A DNA stretch of 45,042 nt, from positions 1 to 45,042 of the forward strand of contig JAAEOP010000683.1 in the NCBI GenBank assembly GCA_024223125.1, read 5' to 3'. Each line of letters opens with the position of its first letter. Within the stretch, counting starts at the first letter, position 1. This DNA is from Chloroflexota bacterium. Lineage in GTDB: Bacteria > Chloroflexota > Anaerolineae > Promineifilales > Promineifilaceae. Position numbers and translations under genes: made by a program. Below, one piece after another: positions 1-7,957 of the stretch. Under the pieces are notes generated by a model. That model had not been told where the DNA came from and made no database searches. It saw only the letters and a list, made by a program, of their open reading frames with translations.

Positions 1-219
1 AATGTGATGGAATGGGTTAACGATTGGTACGATTCGCGCTTCTATAAAAGCTCCACCGACACCAACCCGATGGGGCCAACCGAAGGAGGGTTCAAAGCAT
101 TACGTGGCGGTTCGTGGTTGTCTGCGGCCGAGGAGGTGCGCGTGGTAGCCCGCGGCTCTTTTGATCCTCGGGTTATCCAGGCAAATTTGGGTTTTCGTTG
201 CGTGACGGCCGCGCCTTAA
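1..219 (+). CDS. C-terminal part of a formylglycine-generating-enzyme (SUMF1/FGE-sulfatase) domain protein, cut by the window edge
   Basis: The frame is open from base 1 and ends in TAA at 217-219. It begins N-V-M-E-W-V-N-D-W-Y, which matches the 'GNVWEWVNDWY' block of FGE-sulfatase domains. It continues with LRGGSW and ends with GFRCV, the standard C-terminal signature of this family. True FGE oxidises a cysteine of sulfatases to formylglycine. Most bacterial relatives have other or unknown roles, often as tails of kinases or signalling proteins. Only the last 72 codons are visible, so upstream domains and catalytic cysteines cannot be judged. The family call is secure; the function is not. 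Confidence 0.85.
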   Translation, partial: NVMEWVNDWYDSRFYKSSTDTNPMGPTEGGFKALRGGSWLSAAEEVRVVARGSFDPRVIQANLGFRCVTAAP

Positions 220-247
220 ATAGTGTGGCCACCGGGTTGTTGCAACG

Positions 248-370
248 ATGATTAAATTGGTTTCTATTCCGCCAAACAAATTGAAAGAATTAAGCCGGCA
301 TATCCTGGAGGCAGATGAGTATGGGCAAATTGAAGTGTGGCTTGAAGCACATCGGTCGCACGATGTTTAG
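248..370 (+). CDS. possible 40-residue hypothetical protein
   Basis: An ATG at 248 opens a 40-codon frame closed by TAG at 368-370. It starts 29 bases after the FGE-like gene on the same strand. The translation is rich in charged residues and amphipathic in its second half (KLKELSRHILEADEYGQIEVW). No convincing Shine-Dalgarno sequence precedes it and I recognise no family. It could be a real small protein co-transcribed with the FGE-like gene, or chance. It lies tail to tail with the minus-strand gene ending at 384. Confidence 0.3.
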   Translation: MIKLVSIPPNKLKELSRHILEADEYGQIEVWLEAHRSHDV

Positions 371-383
371 GTGAAGACTTAAA

Positions 384-1226
384 TTAGAAAGCAGACTCAG
401 TAGCGTACACATCATCCATCGTAACCAAAATGTCATTTAGTTCTGTCACTTCGTCGGCGATTTCCTGGCGCAGCCGCCGGGCGCGAGCGCGATCTATACC
501 TTTAGCGTCTACCAGCATCGTTTGGGAGTAGATGGTTCCTAAATGGGTCAGGGAGTTTTCTAATTGTAGGCGGGCGCGGTTGATGGCGCCGTCCAATGTA
601 TCCAGGATTTGTAGCTGTCGCTGTAACCCTTCTATCGTTAATTCCATCTGGCTTTTTACGGCCGGATTTTGCGCCGAACTGTATTCACGTTTTAACTGTG
701 CCAGACGGGACTCGGCTCGTGTGCGATCTCTTTCCAAAATGGCTTTTTCTTGCTGGTAGCGATCTATCTTTAGGGCCAGATCATACATATTAGCCAGCCA
801 ATCATCTATCTGCCCGGCCGTTTGCAGGAGTTCATCTGTGACCATGGAGGAATCTTGCTGGCGAATGCTATTTTCAATACGGCTACGGTAATCTAACGCT
901 TCCTGCATTCGCCGCTGTAAAGATTTGTCCTGCAACCGCTCCGGTTTGAATTCCTGACGCAGTAATTTTTCTACTACCTGACGGCCGAACTCTTCATCCG
1001 TAATGCTGCTGTACAAAATGAGGGCTTCCAGAAAAATGCCCCCGGCCAGAATAGGCAGCCACAAATTATCTCCAATAAGAGGCAGGTTTACATTGACTAG
1101 ATTCAGTCCGGCCGCGGCCGTCATGAGAATCGTCAGAGCTAATATCAACGCACTCTCTGCACGGAAGAATGCTTCTTGTATGATGGCTTTTTGGGCGCGT
1201 GTTTCCAGAGGTTCTTTGTCGGCCAT
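384..1226 (-). CDS. two-TM coiled-coil membrane protein, third gene of a PspA-linked unit
   Basis: A protein of 280 residues. After a short charged N-terminus there are two hydrophobic segments, about residues 24-45 and 53-73, joined by a short loop. About 200 residues of highly charged helical sequence follow, with long heptad-like stretches at roughly 95-125 and 155-225 (for example QQEKAILERDRTRAESRLAQ), which predicts a coiled coil. I recognise no named family. It starts 7 bases after the stop of the TPR/zinc-ribbon gene, which starts 15 bases after pspA, so the three genes are probably one transcript. A role at the membrane with PspA is inference from linkage and architecture. The ATG at 1226 lacks a clear ribosome binding site and may be coupled to the upstream gene. 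Confidence 0.8.
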   Translation of the reverse strand: MADKEPLETRAQKAIIQEAFFRAESALILALTILMTAAAGLNLVNVNLPLIGDNLWLPILAGGIFLEALILYSSITDEEFGRQVVEKLLRQEFKPERLQDKSLQRRMQEALDYRSRIENSIRQQDSSMVTDELLQTAGQIDDWLANMYDLALKIDRYQQEKAILERDRTRAESRLAQLKREYSSAQNPAVKSQMELTIEGLQRQLQILDTLDGAINRARLQLENSLTHLGTIYSQTMLVDAKGIDRARARRLRQEIADEVTELNDILVTMDDVYATESAF

Positions 1227-1233
1227 AATTGGT

Positions 1234-2412
1234 TTAGGGGTTGGTTGTTTTTGCTTGTTGTTGTATGGATTGGATCAAATCGTCTAACTCAGTTTGCATA
1301 TCTGGACGGGGAACCAACAACCGTGCTGCTTGCAATACATCCAGGCTACGGCCGTAAAACCCCAACCGGGCATACGCTTCACCCAAATGACGTTGAAAGG
1401 TATAACGAGTCGGTTCCAATGCGGCCGCTTGCTGCCAATTTATGACGGCCGAAGCCCACAATCCATTGTCGGATAAACGTCTGGCGGCTATGTGGTAGTC
1501 GCTGGCCTGGGCTAACCCTTTGGTGAGTACGGCCGTTTGTTTATACCGTACTCGTTCAAAATCAGGTGCGGCTTTGAAGGCGAAAAACAAAGCCAGCAAT
1601 GAGGTTACAATCTGTATGATTTTAAGTACAATCCACACGCTAGAGGTTAACGGGGCCACAACTCCTTGAATGGTCGGGTCTAAGGCATCAAATCCCAGAG
1701 CGCTTAAATCGGGCAGCGCCAGAAAGCGCACGATGATGGCAAAGATGATGAGGATGAGAATGACGACGGCCGTAAGATAAGCCCAAAACTGACGGAAATA
1801 AACACCAACTGCCAGGCCCATCAGGAGAACGGCCGTGAGCAAACCGGTCAGCGCCGCCAATGTGCTTTGTTCCACTACGATTGTGTACATCATCTGAATA
1901 AAAAATGTTTGTGCCACGCCAACCAGCATGACCCAAAATCCGGTCAAGTCCACACTTGGTTGCGGATACCGGTACAGGTTGACAATGAGACTACGCCTAC
2001 AATGGGGACAGCGTGTGTCATCCGCGGCAATCTCGCCGGCACAGTAACCGCATAAGGGGACATTGCGTGACCATACATCGTTGGTGGATTCATATTGTTG
2101 GTAGGAAATTTTAGGCGCCTGGATGCTTGCTGGTTGATTAACGGCAGTCTCCACCAGTTCAGCGGACGATTCCAACTTTGCCAACCCTTTTTGGGCAACC
2201 ACATTCCCAGGATTAAGGGTGAGGGCATTCTCCAAACAAATGCGTTTTTCATCGTCGGATTCTACAACGCTGCTCAACCAGAGCCAGGCTGATTCATTTT
2301 CCTCGTCCGCTTCCAACACCTGTAGCAGCAGTTGGCGAGCCTCATCATGGCGACCGTTTTTTACGGCCGCCACCCCCTCTTCCAACAACCGCGTTACCTC
2401 ATCAATTGCCAC
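1234..2412 (-). CDS. TPR / zinc-ribbon / multi-TM membrane protein, second gene of the PspA unit
   Basis: A protein of 392 residues starting at GTG 2412. Residues 1-85 form TPR-like helices (VAAVKNGRHDEARQLLLQVL; AWLWLSSV; LTLNPGNVVAQKGLAKL). A zinc ribbon follows with cysteines 121, 124, 135 and 138 (CGYC ... CPHC). Four hydrophobic segments occupy about 153-285. A C-terminal TPR-like region (LEPTRYTFQRHLGEAYARLG) ends the protein. Zinc ribbons ahead of membrane segments are common in Chloroflexota regulatory or scaffold membrane proteins, but no catalytic motif is visible. It lies between pspA and a two-TM coiled-coil gene with spacers of 15 and 7 bases, so it may help PspA reach or sense the membrane (inference). 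Alternative starts exist nearby because the GTG has only a weak upstream purine stretch. Confidence 0.85.
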   Translation of the reverse strand: MAIDEVTRLLEEGVAAVKNGRHDEARQLLLQVLEADEENESAWLWLSSVVESDDEKRICLENALTLNPGNVVAQKGLAKLESSAELVETAVNQPASIQAPKISYQQYESTNDVWSRNVPLCGYCAGEIAADDTRCPHCRRSLIVNLYRYPQPSVDLTGFWVMLVGVAQTFFIQMMYTIVVEQSTLAALTGLLTAVLLMGLAVGVYFRQFWAYLTAVVILILIIFAIIVRFLALPDLSALGFDALDPTIQGVVAPLTSSVWIVLKIIQIVTSLLALFFAFKAAPDFERVRYKQTAVLTKGLAQASDYHIAARRLSDNGLWASAVINWQQAAALEPTRYTFQRHLGEAYARLGFYGRSLDVLQAARLLVPRPDMQTELDDLIQSIQQQAKTTNP

Positions 2413-2427
2413 ACACCACTTGCCACT

Positions 2428-3159
2428 CTATGAAGCCGCTTCCGCTTCATCCTCATCTTCATCCAGCTTATAAGATTTTGCTTCGGCCAGACCCAGACGC
2501 CGTTTCCGTTCCTCAAGCTGCAAATCTAGTTCCGTTTTGCCCAAGGCGTCATCCATTTGTGAATCTAAGCGGCTGGCATACATCTCACTGTGAGCCGACG
2601 CTTTATCCAGGCGGGTGCGAATAGATTCACCCAAACGAGCAATGTCGGCGTCGCCTACACCCGTTAAATCATCCAGACTCTTAATTGCCTTAACGGTTGC
2701 TTCTTTAGATTTGGCCAGACGCATGAGGGATTCCAACTCTTTTTGCTCCTGACGAATTGTTATCAGCTTGGCTTGCAATTTCAGGCGAGCGTTGAGCAAG
2801 GATTCATACTCCCGCTGTTGGCGAACCCACTGCTCGTGGTACTGTTCTTGCATACGGCGAGTGCTGTTTAGTTCCGTTTGGGCTGCGCGAGCCAGGTCTG
2901 TTTTGCCCTGCATCAGCAGCATGTCAATATTTTTGTCGAGTTGGTCACCCTTTTTCTTATATTCTTTGTATTTGCGTTCCAGGGTTTTAACCTCGCCGCC
3001 CACGGTAGCTGCGGCGTCTTCCAGATCATCTAGATTATTTTCAGCGTCACGGATGTATTGTTTCATCACGGCGACGGAATTGGCTTCCAGAGCCGAGTCT
3101 ACCATACTGTGTAAATTTGCTTGAATGAGGGTTTGGGTTTTTTCTAGTAATGATGCCAT
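2428..3159 (-). CDS. pspA: PspA/IM30 family membrane-stress protein
   Basis: A protein of 243 residues, close to the usual 220-260 of PspA/IM30/LiaH. It is almost wholly alpha-helical and charged, beginning MASLLEKTQTLIQANLHSMV, the amphipathic N-terminal helix that binds membrane. The family-typical segment VMKQYIRDAENNLDDLEDA and long coiled-coil arms follow. The tail is acidic (KLDEDEDEAEAA). PspA-type ESCRT-III-like proteins assemble on damaged inner membrane and preserve the proton gradient. The start has a good ribosome binding site, AGGAGAT, about seven bases upstream. It heads a three-gene unit with two uncharacterised membrane proteins, and no classical PspF, PspB or PspC is visible. 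The family assignment is confident; the partner roles are inference. Confidence 0.9.
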   Translation of the reverse strand: MASLLEKTQTLIQANLHSMVDSALEANSVAVMKQYIRDAENNLDDLEDAAATVGGEVKTLERKYKEYKKKGDQLDKNIDMLLMQGKTDLARAAQTELNSTRRMQEQYHEQWVRQQREYESLLNARLKLQAKLITIRQEQKELESLMRLAKSKEATVKAIKSLDDLTGVGDADIARLGESIRTRLDKASAHSEMYASRLDSQMDDALGKTELDLQLEERKRRLGLAEAKSYKLDEDEDEAEAAS

Positions 3160-3220
3160 GCGTTCATCTCCTATTTTTATAATGGACTCTATATGTTGAA
3201 TAACGCTTTGGGGCGCACGC

Positions 3221-3466
3221 TCATTGTAAACAATGTATGCTAATTTTCAAAGCGATGTGTTTTGTGTCAGGCTGGATTTCTTCATGTACTTCACGGAAAA
3301 ATGCCACGCCAAAACTTTCTCCCTGGTCTACTCGGCCGGTGACACATTCCCAATGTCCGGCGCCTACATCTTTATCATCCGCGCGGTGCAGCAGCAAATA
3401 TTGTTTGGTATCCGGCTGCCAGACTAAAGTCGCAATACCGCCTAGAAAGTGACCGATCTGACTCAT
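3221..3466 (-). pseudogene. truncated Nudix hydrolase
   Basis: The frame encodes 81 residues from ATG 3466, which has GAGGAA in ribosome-binding position; a farther ATG at 3484 lacks one. It contains a complete Nudix box: G-R-V-D-Q-G-E, then seven residues, then REVHEEI, fitting Gx5Ex7REUxEExGU. The protein stops at TGA 3221-3223, about 15 residues after the box. Nudix domains normally run to 130-160 residues, so the C-terminal half of the fold is missing. Only about 60 bases separate the stop from the pspA start, and no continuation is visible there. The metal-binding glutamates are intact, but the fold is probably not complete. I read this as a 3' deletion remnant. Confidence 0.7.
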
Positions 3467-3530
3467 GCTTTGTTCCTCGTCCATAGTTCAATCTACGATA
3501 AATTCCAACTCTACGTTTCCCAACTTTCAC

Positions 3531-4667
3531 TCAGAACCACCATCTGAGGATACCAAACACGGCCGTCGCCGCAACCATGCAGCCAAAAATCACCACAATA
3601 GCCACAGTTGGACCAACGGCTTCAAACTGCTGGCCGATAAACCAGGGAACAATCATGCTGCCCAGGCTAGCCCCCACGAAAAAGTAGCTGGTACTGCGGC
3701 CGTTGACCTGAATATGTCGTTCAGCCAAAGAAAGAGTAGTGGGGAAAATGGAAGCCATAGACAATCCCAAACCGACAGCGCCCAGCCAGACGGCCGTAGG
3801 CGACATTGGCCGCAGCAGGATCAACCCCAAACTCAACAAACAGCCTAGCAAATCGAGAGAGATGATTTTCCGATTTCGCAGCTGGGTAGCGATGGGAATG
3901 GCTGCCAATCGGCCAGCCGTCAACGATCCCCAAAACACAGACGTGAGCAGGGCGGCCGCTTCCTCACTCGCCAAATTTTGTTTGGTCGTATAGGTAAAAA
4001 TCCAGCCGCCAAAAGAAACCTCGGCCCCTGCGTACAAAAAGAAAAATAGAGCAATCAGGAGGACAACGGGCCAGTTTAAGGGCTGATCTGCATCGGCTTC
4101 TATGCGGGCGGGATTGGTTGGGCTGGGCTGGCGAAGGATGAAAAGTGTCGGTAGTAGAATGAGCAGCGCCATAATCCAAAACGCCCAGGCAATGCCTTCG
4201 CTGGCACGAATACCCCAGGCGACAATGATTGGGGATACAAAAGCGCCTATACCAAAAAAGAAATGCAGCCCGTTCATGTACGGCCCAACTTTGTCTCGAT
4301 GCAGCCAGACGATAAGCGTGTTGCCGCCCACATCCACACCCGGCTCAAAAAGCCCCAGAAAAAACATGAGTAGCGTTAAAACCCATAAAATAGGAATGAA
4401 TGGAACGAGGGCCATCATCAGCGCCATCAACATCAGCGCCAAAGTCATCAGTCGGTGGCCGGGAAAACGATCATACAATCGTCCGGTCAGCAATGCCCCT
4501 AATAAAAACCCTGACGACCGGGCAATGAACAAAATGCTGATTTCACTGAGCTGGCTGCCGGTTTGGGCGGCCAGGCCGGGCAATGTAGGGCCGAGGGCAG
4601 AGACAGCCAGCCCCAGAGCAATAAATGCACCGTAATATCCGGCAGTTGTTTTTGATGCCTGTTTCAT
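3531..4667 (-). CDS. MFS transporter
   Basis: A predicted 378-residue, 12-TM major facilitator protein. After the second helix it carries a motif-A-like loop (GRLYDRFPGHRLM). The first helix follows directly after MKQASKTTAGYYGAFIALGL. A longer frame reaches back to 4763 but adds 32 hydrophilic, unfolded-looking residues, so I choose the ATG at 4667. The shape resembles the FucP/glucose-type or MFSD4-like branch, although the substrate cannot be read from sequence. The gene lies about 100 bases after the WYL regulator on the same strand, which suggests that the regulator may control it. Confidence 0.85.
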   Translation of the reverse strand: MKQASKTTAGYYGAFIALGLAVSALGPTLPGLAAQTGSQLSEISILFIARSSGFLLGALLTGRLYDRFPGHRLMTLALMLMALMMALVPFIPILWVLTLLMFFLGLFEPGVDVGGNTLIVWLHRDKVGPYMNGLHFFFGIGAFVSPIIVAWGIRASEGIAWAFWIMALLILLPTLFILRQPSPTNPARIEADADQPLNWPVVLLIALFFFLYAGAEVSFGGWIFTYTTKQNLASEEAAALLTSVFWGSLTAGRLAAIPIATQLRNRKIISLDLLGCLLSLGLILLRPMSPTAVWLGAVGLGLSMASIFPTTLSLAERHIQVNGRSTSYFFVGASLGSMIVPWFIGQQFEAVGPTVAIVVIFGCMVAATAVFGILRWWF

Positions 4668-4766
4668 GTTAGATGTTACTTCGTATGCACATCGTGCTGG
4701 GGGAAGGGGATGGTAATGTTGTGGGTGTCGAATTGGATTTAATGCGTTTCCACGCCGAATCAAAAA

Positions 4767-5741
4767 TCATGGCTGACTATAATAAGCGGCCAGATTCACG
4801 GCCGTCTGCCGCATTTTCTCTCGTAAAGAAATGGGTTCCAAAACCTCTACGGCCGTGCCCAACCCCAACAACTGTTCGCAAGCCGCTGTCGCTGAATCGA
4901 ACGACACGGGAACTGTTACAAAGCCTTCCTTATCTGTCGCCTCTGATTCTTCTAGTAGATCGTAAAGCCCTTCCCCCAAAAAACGTGTTAATCCAGAAAC
5001 TGCATCTGGCGTTACCCGCACTTTGACCACAAACTGTTCATGATTCTCTTCAAACTGGGCCGACCAATTTTGCCAATATTCAGCCAGATTGAAGGAAGGC
5101 GGCCGACTAAATTGACTGTCCGACAACTCCGCCTGCTGAATACGGGAGACGCGGAATACCTGGGGATAGCCGGTATACACCGCTCCCACCACATACCAGA
5201 CGCCCGCCTTGGCCACCAGCCCATAAGGAGCCACCAGCCGTTTGACCCATTGCCCATCCGCCCGCCGGTACATCAGCCGCAGCCGGCAATCTTGAAATAG
5301 CGCGGTTTGTACCAACGGCAAAAATGGGGTTGGTTCTTCCGGTTGAAACCAGGCGGCCGCATCCAGATACAATCGCTCTTGCACCCGTTGGGCATCTTTT
5401 TGAAATGGGGCTGGCAGAGAAGCAGTTAGCTTCAAAAAGGCGCTGGCAGACGCTTTGTCTATACCCAGGTCAGCCAGCAAACCAGGCACAGTGATCATGA
5501 ACAGCGCCCGCACTTCATCCTCTTTTAAGCCGGTCAGGTTAGAGCGGTAGCTTTCCATGAGCATACAGCCCCCTTGCGGCCCGCGTTCAGCATAAACAGG
5601 TACGCCGGAGGCGCTGAGCGCATCCAGGTCGCGGTAAATGGTGCGGGTAGATACTTCTAGTCGTTGGGCCAAATTGTCGGCCGTTAAACGGCCGTGTGTC
5701 TGCAACAACATCAATAGAGAAATGAGCCGGTCAGCGCGCAT
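4767..5741 (-). CDS. HTH-WYL (YafY/DeoR-like) transcriptional regulator
   Basis: A protein of 324 residues. Residues 1-55 are a DeoR/HTH_11-type winged helix (ADNLAQRLEVSTRTIYRDLDAL), followed by the wing GPQGGCML. Residues about 145-205 form a WYL domain (RLRLMYRRADG, then VAPYGLVAKAGVWYVVG), with the W-Y pair present. A C-terminal WCX-like domain follows. WYL domains bind small ligands or nucleic acid and control the regulator. The gene is placed upstream of the MFS transporter on the same strand, so regulation of that transporter is the simplest inference. No ribosome binding site is obvious at ATG 5741. Confidence 0.9.
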   Translation of the reverse strand: MRADRLISLLMLLQTHGRLTADNLAQRLEVSTRTIYRDLDALSASGVPVYAERGPQGGCMLMESYRSNLTGLKEDEVRALFMITVPGLLADLGIDKASASAFLKLTASLPAPFQKDAQRVQERLYLDAAAWFQPEEPTPFLPLVQTALFQDCRLRLMYRRADGQWVKRLVAPYGLVAKAGVWYVVGAVYTGYPQVFRVSRIQQAELSDSQFSRPPSFNLAEYWQNWSAQFEENHEQFVVKVRVTPDAVSGLTRFLGEGLYDLLEESEATDKEGFVTVPVSFDSATAACEQLLGLGTAVEVLEPISLREKMRQTAVNLAAYYSQP

Positions 5742-5751
5742 AATGGAGGGG

Positions 5752-5792
5752 AGAGATTGAGAGATTCATGGTCTCAATTCTCTAATCTCCCA
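5752..5792 (-). repeat. 7-base degenerate tandem array with inverted halves, copy 1
   Basis: The left half reads GAGAGATT-GAGAGATT. The right half reads TCTCAAT-TCTCTAA-TCTCCCA, roughly its reverse complement. The array fills the spacer between the WYL regulator and a small membrane protein gene. It belongs to the family described in the findings. Confidence 0.6.
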
Positions 5793-5795
5793 AAA

Positions 5796-6176
5796 TTACA
5801 ATCCTGTAATAAAAAAACGAGGTAACAAAAAAAACATAAACAACCCAATAAACCCCCACACCCATTGGGCGCGGTTACTATCGTCGCCGCGCAGCATGAC
5901 AGTGTAAACGAAGGGCAGAAAAATGAGTACAAAGGCCCCATAAAGCAGATGCACATCAAAACGACCCATGCCGGTGGCACGGCCGTTTAGCCACAAAATT
6001 CCCCCGGTAACAATATTCAACATCAACAAAACTTGGGCGATGACCAATGCCCCTAAGTAGCTCGGTTCTACCGCTTTTCCCCGTATCGCCCGGATCATTC
6101 CCCAACCCCCCAGAACCAGAAAATAGAGAACAGCCATATTTGTTAGACCTTGATGGAGTATAAAAATAAAGTTCAT
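5796..6176 (-). CDS. small four-TM membrane protein of unknown function
   Basis: A protein of 126 residues starting at ATG 6176, chosen over an upstream TTG at 6197 because AAAGGCAGGG lies just before the ATG. There are four hydrophobic stretches at about residues 12-28, 42-62, 77-95 and 103-123 (for example VLYFLVLGGWGMI, LLYGAFVLIFLPFVYTVML). Two histidines near the N-terminus and the third helix could be ligands, but I recognise no family. It is transcribed in the same direction as the WYL regulator, 54 bases upstream of it. Confidence 0.65.
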   Translation of the reverse strand: MNFIFILHQGLTNMAVLYFLVLGGWGMIRAIRGKAVEPSYLGALVIAQVLLMLNIVTGGILWLNGRATGMGRFDVHLLYGAFVLIFLPFVYTVMLRGDDSNRAQWVWGFIGLFMFFLLPRFFITGL

Positions 6177-6185
6177 AGCCCTGCC

Positions 6186-6240
6186 TTTGTAGAACAAACT
6201 GTTAGTTTGTTCGGCGCAAACGAACAGTTTGCGCTACAAA
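6186..6240. repeat. double hairpin bounded by inverted TTTGTAG/CTACAAA
   Basis: The outer arms are TTTGTAG (6186-6192) and CTACAAA (6234-6240). Inside are two adjacent hairpins. GAACAAAC/GTTTGTTC (6192-6212) and GCGCAAAC/GTTTGCGC (6214-6234) each have eight-base arms and a five-base loop. The whole is a small self-complementary element of the REP/MITE type, lying immediately upstream of the small membrane protein gene. Confidence 0.7.
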
Positions 6241-6319
6241 TATTAGATGCGGTATCCTAAATCGTTAGGCCACAATCGTCAATGGTTAGAGGTACCACCG
6301 AGTTTTACCAGATATTGCC

Positions 6320-6465
6320 GCCGAATGGAATTCGGCGTCTGAAATGCAAAACGCACTGAAAGTGCGTTAAGAGGTTTGCGACCAATATCCTTATCGCGTT
6401 GCTCACTTTCCGTGCGCTTTAGTGCATTTTGTATGGCAGACTGGGATTGCAAATCCCGGTCTGCC
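6320..6465. repeat. series of short perfect hairpins in a gene-free spacer
   Basis: The 339-base spacer 6177-6515 has no gene. Besides the double hairpin at 6186-6240 it holds three more. GCCGAAT/ATTCGGC (6320-6336) has loop GGA. AACGCACT/AGTGCGTT (6350-6368) has loop GAA. A 14-pair stem (6435-6465) runs GGCAGAC-T-GGGATT against AATCCC-G-GTCTGCC with a three-base loop. None is followed by a clear T tract, so they look like dispersed palindromes rather than classical terminators. Confidence 0.65.
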
Positions 6466-6515
6466 CCACGATTTGTTCCGTGCCCTTTTCACTGAATCCG
6501 TTACAATCCGCACTT

Positions 6516-7928
6516 ATGGAAAAACTGCCCGACAATAACGCCTTTGAAGAGGCTTTAGATTACCTCTACAGTTTTATAAATTTTGAGCGACGGCCGCAGG
6601 ATCGTTACATGGCGGCTAAGTTAGACGCCTCACGGCCGCTCCGTTTTATGAATGCCCTCGGCGCACCGCAGGATACCTTTCCTAGTATCCATATTGCGGG
6701 CACAAAAGGCAAAGGCTCCGTAGCCATTACCACCGCCCACTGCCTGCGAGCGGCCGGATACAAAGTAGGCTTATACACCTCTCCCCATTTGCAAGATTTT
6801 CGAGAACGGATTCGCATTTTAACGCCCGATGACGCCGGTGGCCGCATCACTGAAACCGCCTTCATACAGCAAATAGAAGCCCTGAAACCGATTATTGCCA
6901 CCTTTCCCGACGTAACCTGGTTTGAAATTTTAACGGCCGTTGCCTTTCGTCATTTTGCCCAGGAACAGATAGATGTGGGTGTCATTGAAGTGGGGCTGGG
7001 GGGGCGGTTAGACGCCACCAATGTTGTTACCTCGCTCGTTTCCATCATCACCAGCCTGAGCATAGACCACACCCGGTTTTTGGGCGACACCTTGCCCCAA
7101 ATCGCGGCCGAAAAAGCGGGCATCATCAAGCCGGGCATCCCTGTCATTACCGTTGCTCAGAAACCAGAAGCAACGGCCGTCTTGCGTCGTATTGCCGCCG
7201 AACAAGAGGCCCCGCTGGGCATCATCGGCCAGAACTGGCAATACAGTAGCGGGGAACAGTTTCCTCAAATTGGCGAGCAAGAGCTTATCATCACCCGTTC
7301 GCCTGACTCTGACTTTATCCCCAATGGCACTGTTTTGAGATTAACACTTTCGGGACAGTATCAGTTGGAAAATGGCGTTCTGGCTTTGGCTGCTTTGCAA
7401 ACTGTCCGGCCGCACTTTCCGGCGCTAGATTTAACGGCCGTTCAAACCGGCCTGGCACATGTGGAATGGCACGGCCGGTTGCAAATTTTGTACCAGGGAA
7501 GCGCTGGCCCTACATTGTTGGCCGACTGCGCTCACAATCCTGACTCAGCCCAAAAACTGTGCCATGCCTTAACCCACAATTACACCTATGACCGGCTGTG
7601 GATCATCTTCGGTAGCGCCCGCGACAAAGATATTCGCCGCGAAATGGAACTGCTACTGCCGCCGGTGACGGCCGTCATTACAACCACTGTCAACCATCCC
7701 CGTTCAGCTACCCCTGAAGAGCTGGCCCAAATGGCGGCCGATTTTGGCAAACCGGCTTACACAGTGGCGGATATGGATACGGCCGTTTCCCTGGCCTGGC
7801 AGCAAGCTGCGCCCCAAGACCTCATCTGTGTCACCGGTTCCATCTACGTCGTGGGCGACTTGCTAAATCGTTGGGAGAGTCTACAATCTCAACTAATACA
7901 CAACGAGGAGCAATCAATTGTCAATTGA
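6516..7928 (+). CDS. folC: bifunctional folylpolyglutamate synthase / dihydrofolate synthase
   Basis: A protein of 470 residues from ATG 6516. The frame extends upstream, but the extra residues do not resemble FolC and run into a hairpin, so I reject them. The FolC/Mur-ligase start is visible: AGTKGKGS (residues 61-68) is the ATP loop, followed by GLYTSPHL. Then come EVGLGGRLDATN and ITSLSIDHTRFLG, the magnesium- and folate-binding blocks, and the C-terminal DCAHNPDS. The enzyme adds glutamate to dihydropteroate and folates in the cytoplasm. Length is at the upper end of the usual 420-470. lon follows after about 30 bases on the same strand. A 7-base repeat array overlaps the last codons and the spacer. 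Confidence 0.93.
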   Translation: MEKLPDNNAFEEALDYLYSFINFERRPQDRYMAAKLDASRPLRFMNALGAPQDTFPSIHIAGTKGKGSVAITTAHCLRAAGYKVGLYTSPHLQDFRERIRILTPDDAGGRITETAFIQQIEALKPIIATFPDVTWFEILTAVAFRHFAQEQIDVGVIEVGLGGRLDATNVVTSLVSIITSLSIDHTRFLGDTLPQIAAEKAGIIKPGIPVITVAQKPEATAVLRRIAAEQEAPLGIIGQNWQYSSGEQFPQIGEQELIITRSPDSDFIPNGTVLRLTLSGQYQLENGVLALAALQTVRPHFPALDLTAVQTGLAHVEWHGRLQILYQGSAGPTLLADCAHNPDSAQKLCHALTHNYTYDRLWIIFGSARDKDIRREMELLLPPVTAVITTTVNHPRSATPEELAQMAADFGKPAYTVADMDTAVSLAWQQAAPQDLICVTGSIYVVGDLLNRWESLQSQLIHNEEQSIVN

Positions 7929-7957
7929 TAACTGTCAATTGACAATTGAGAATTGAT
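7915..7957. repeat. 7-base degenerate tandem array, copy 2 (TCAATTG type)
   Basis: Consecutive seven-base units can be read: TCAATTG, TCAATTG, ATAACTG, TCAATTG, ACAATTG, AGAATTG. The array supplies the last codons of folC and runs to the lon start, leaving lon without a normal ribosome binding site. The units are themselves close to palindromic, so the transcript can fold between folC and lon. Confidence 0.7.

Noticed and set aside
4102..4635. 177-codon plus-strand frame opposite the MFS transporter
   Set aside because: It is an antisense shadow with basic, low-complexity translation. The minus strand encodes a clear 12-TM protein.
6435..6465. tRNA-like hairpin before folC
   Set aside because: It is only one stem-loop, with no acceptor, D or T arms.
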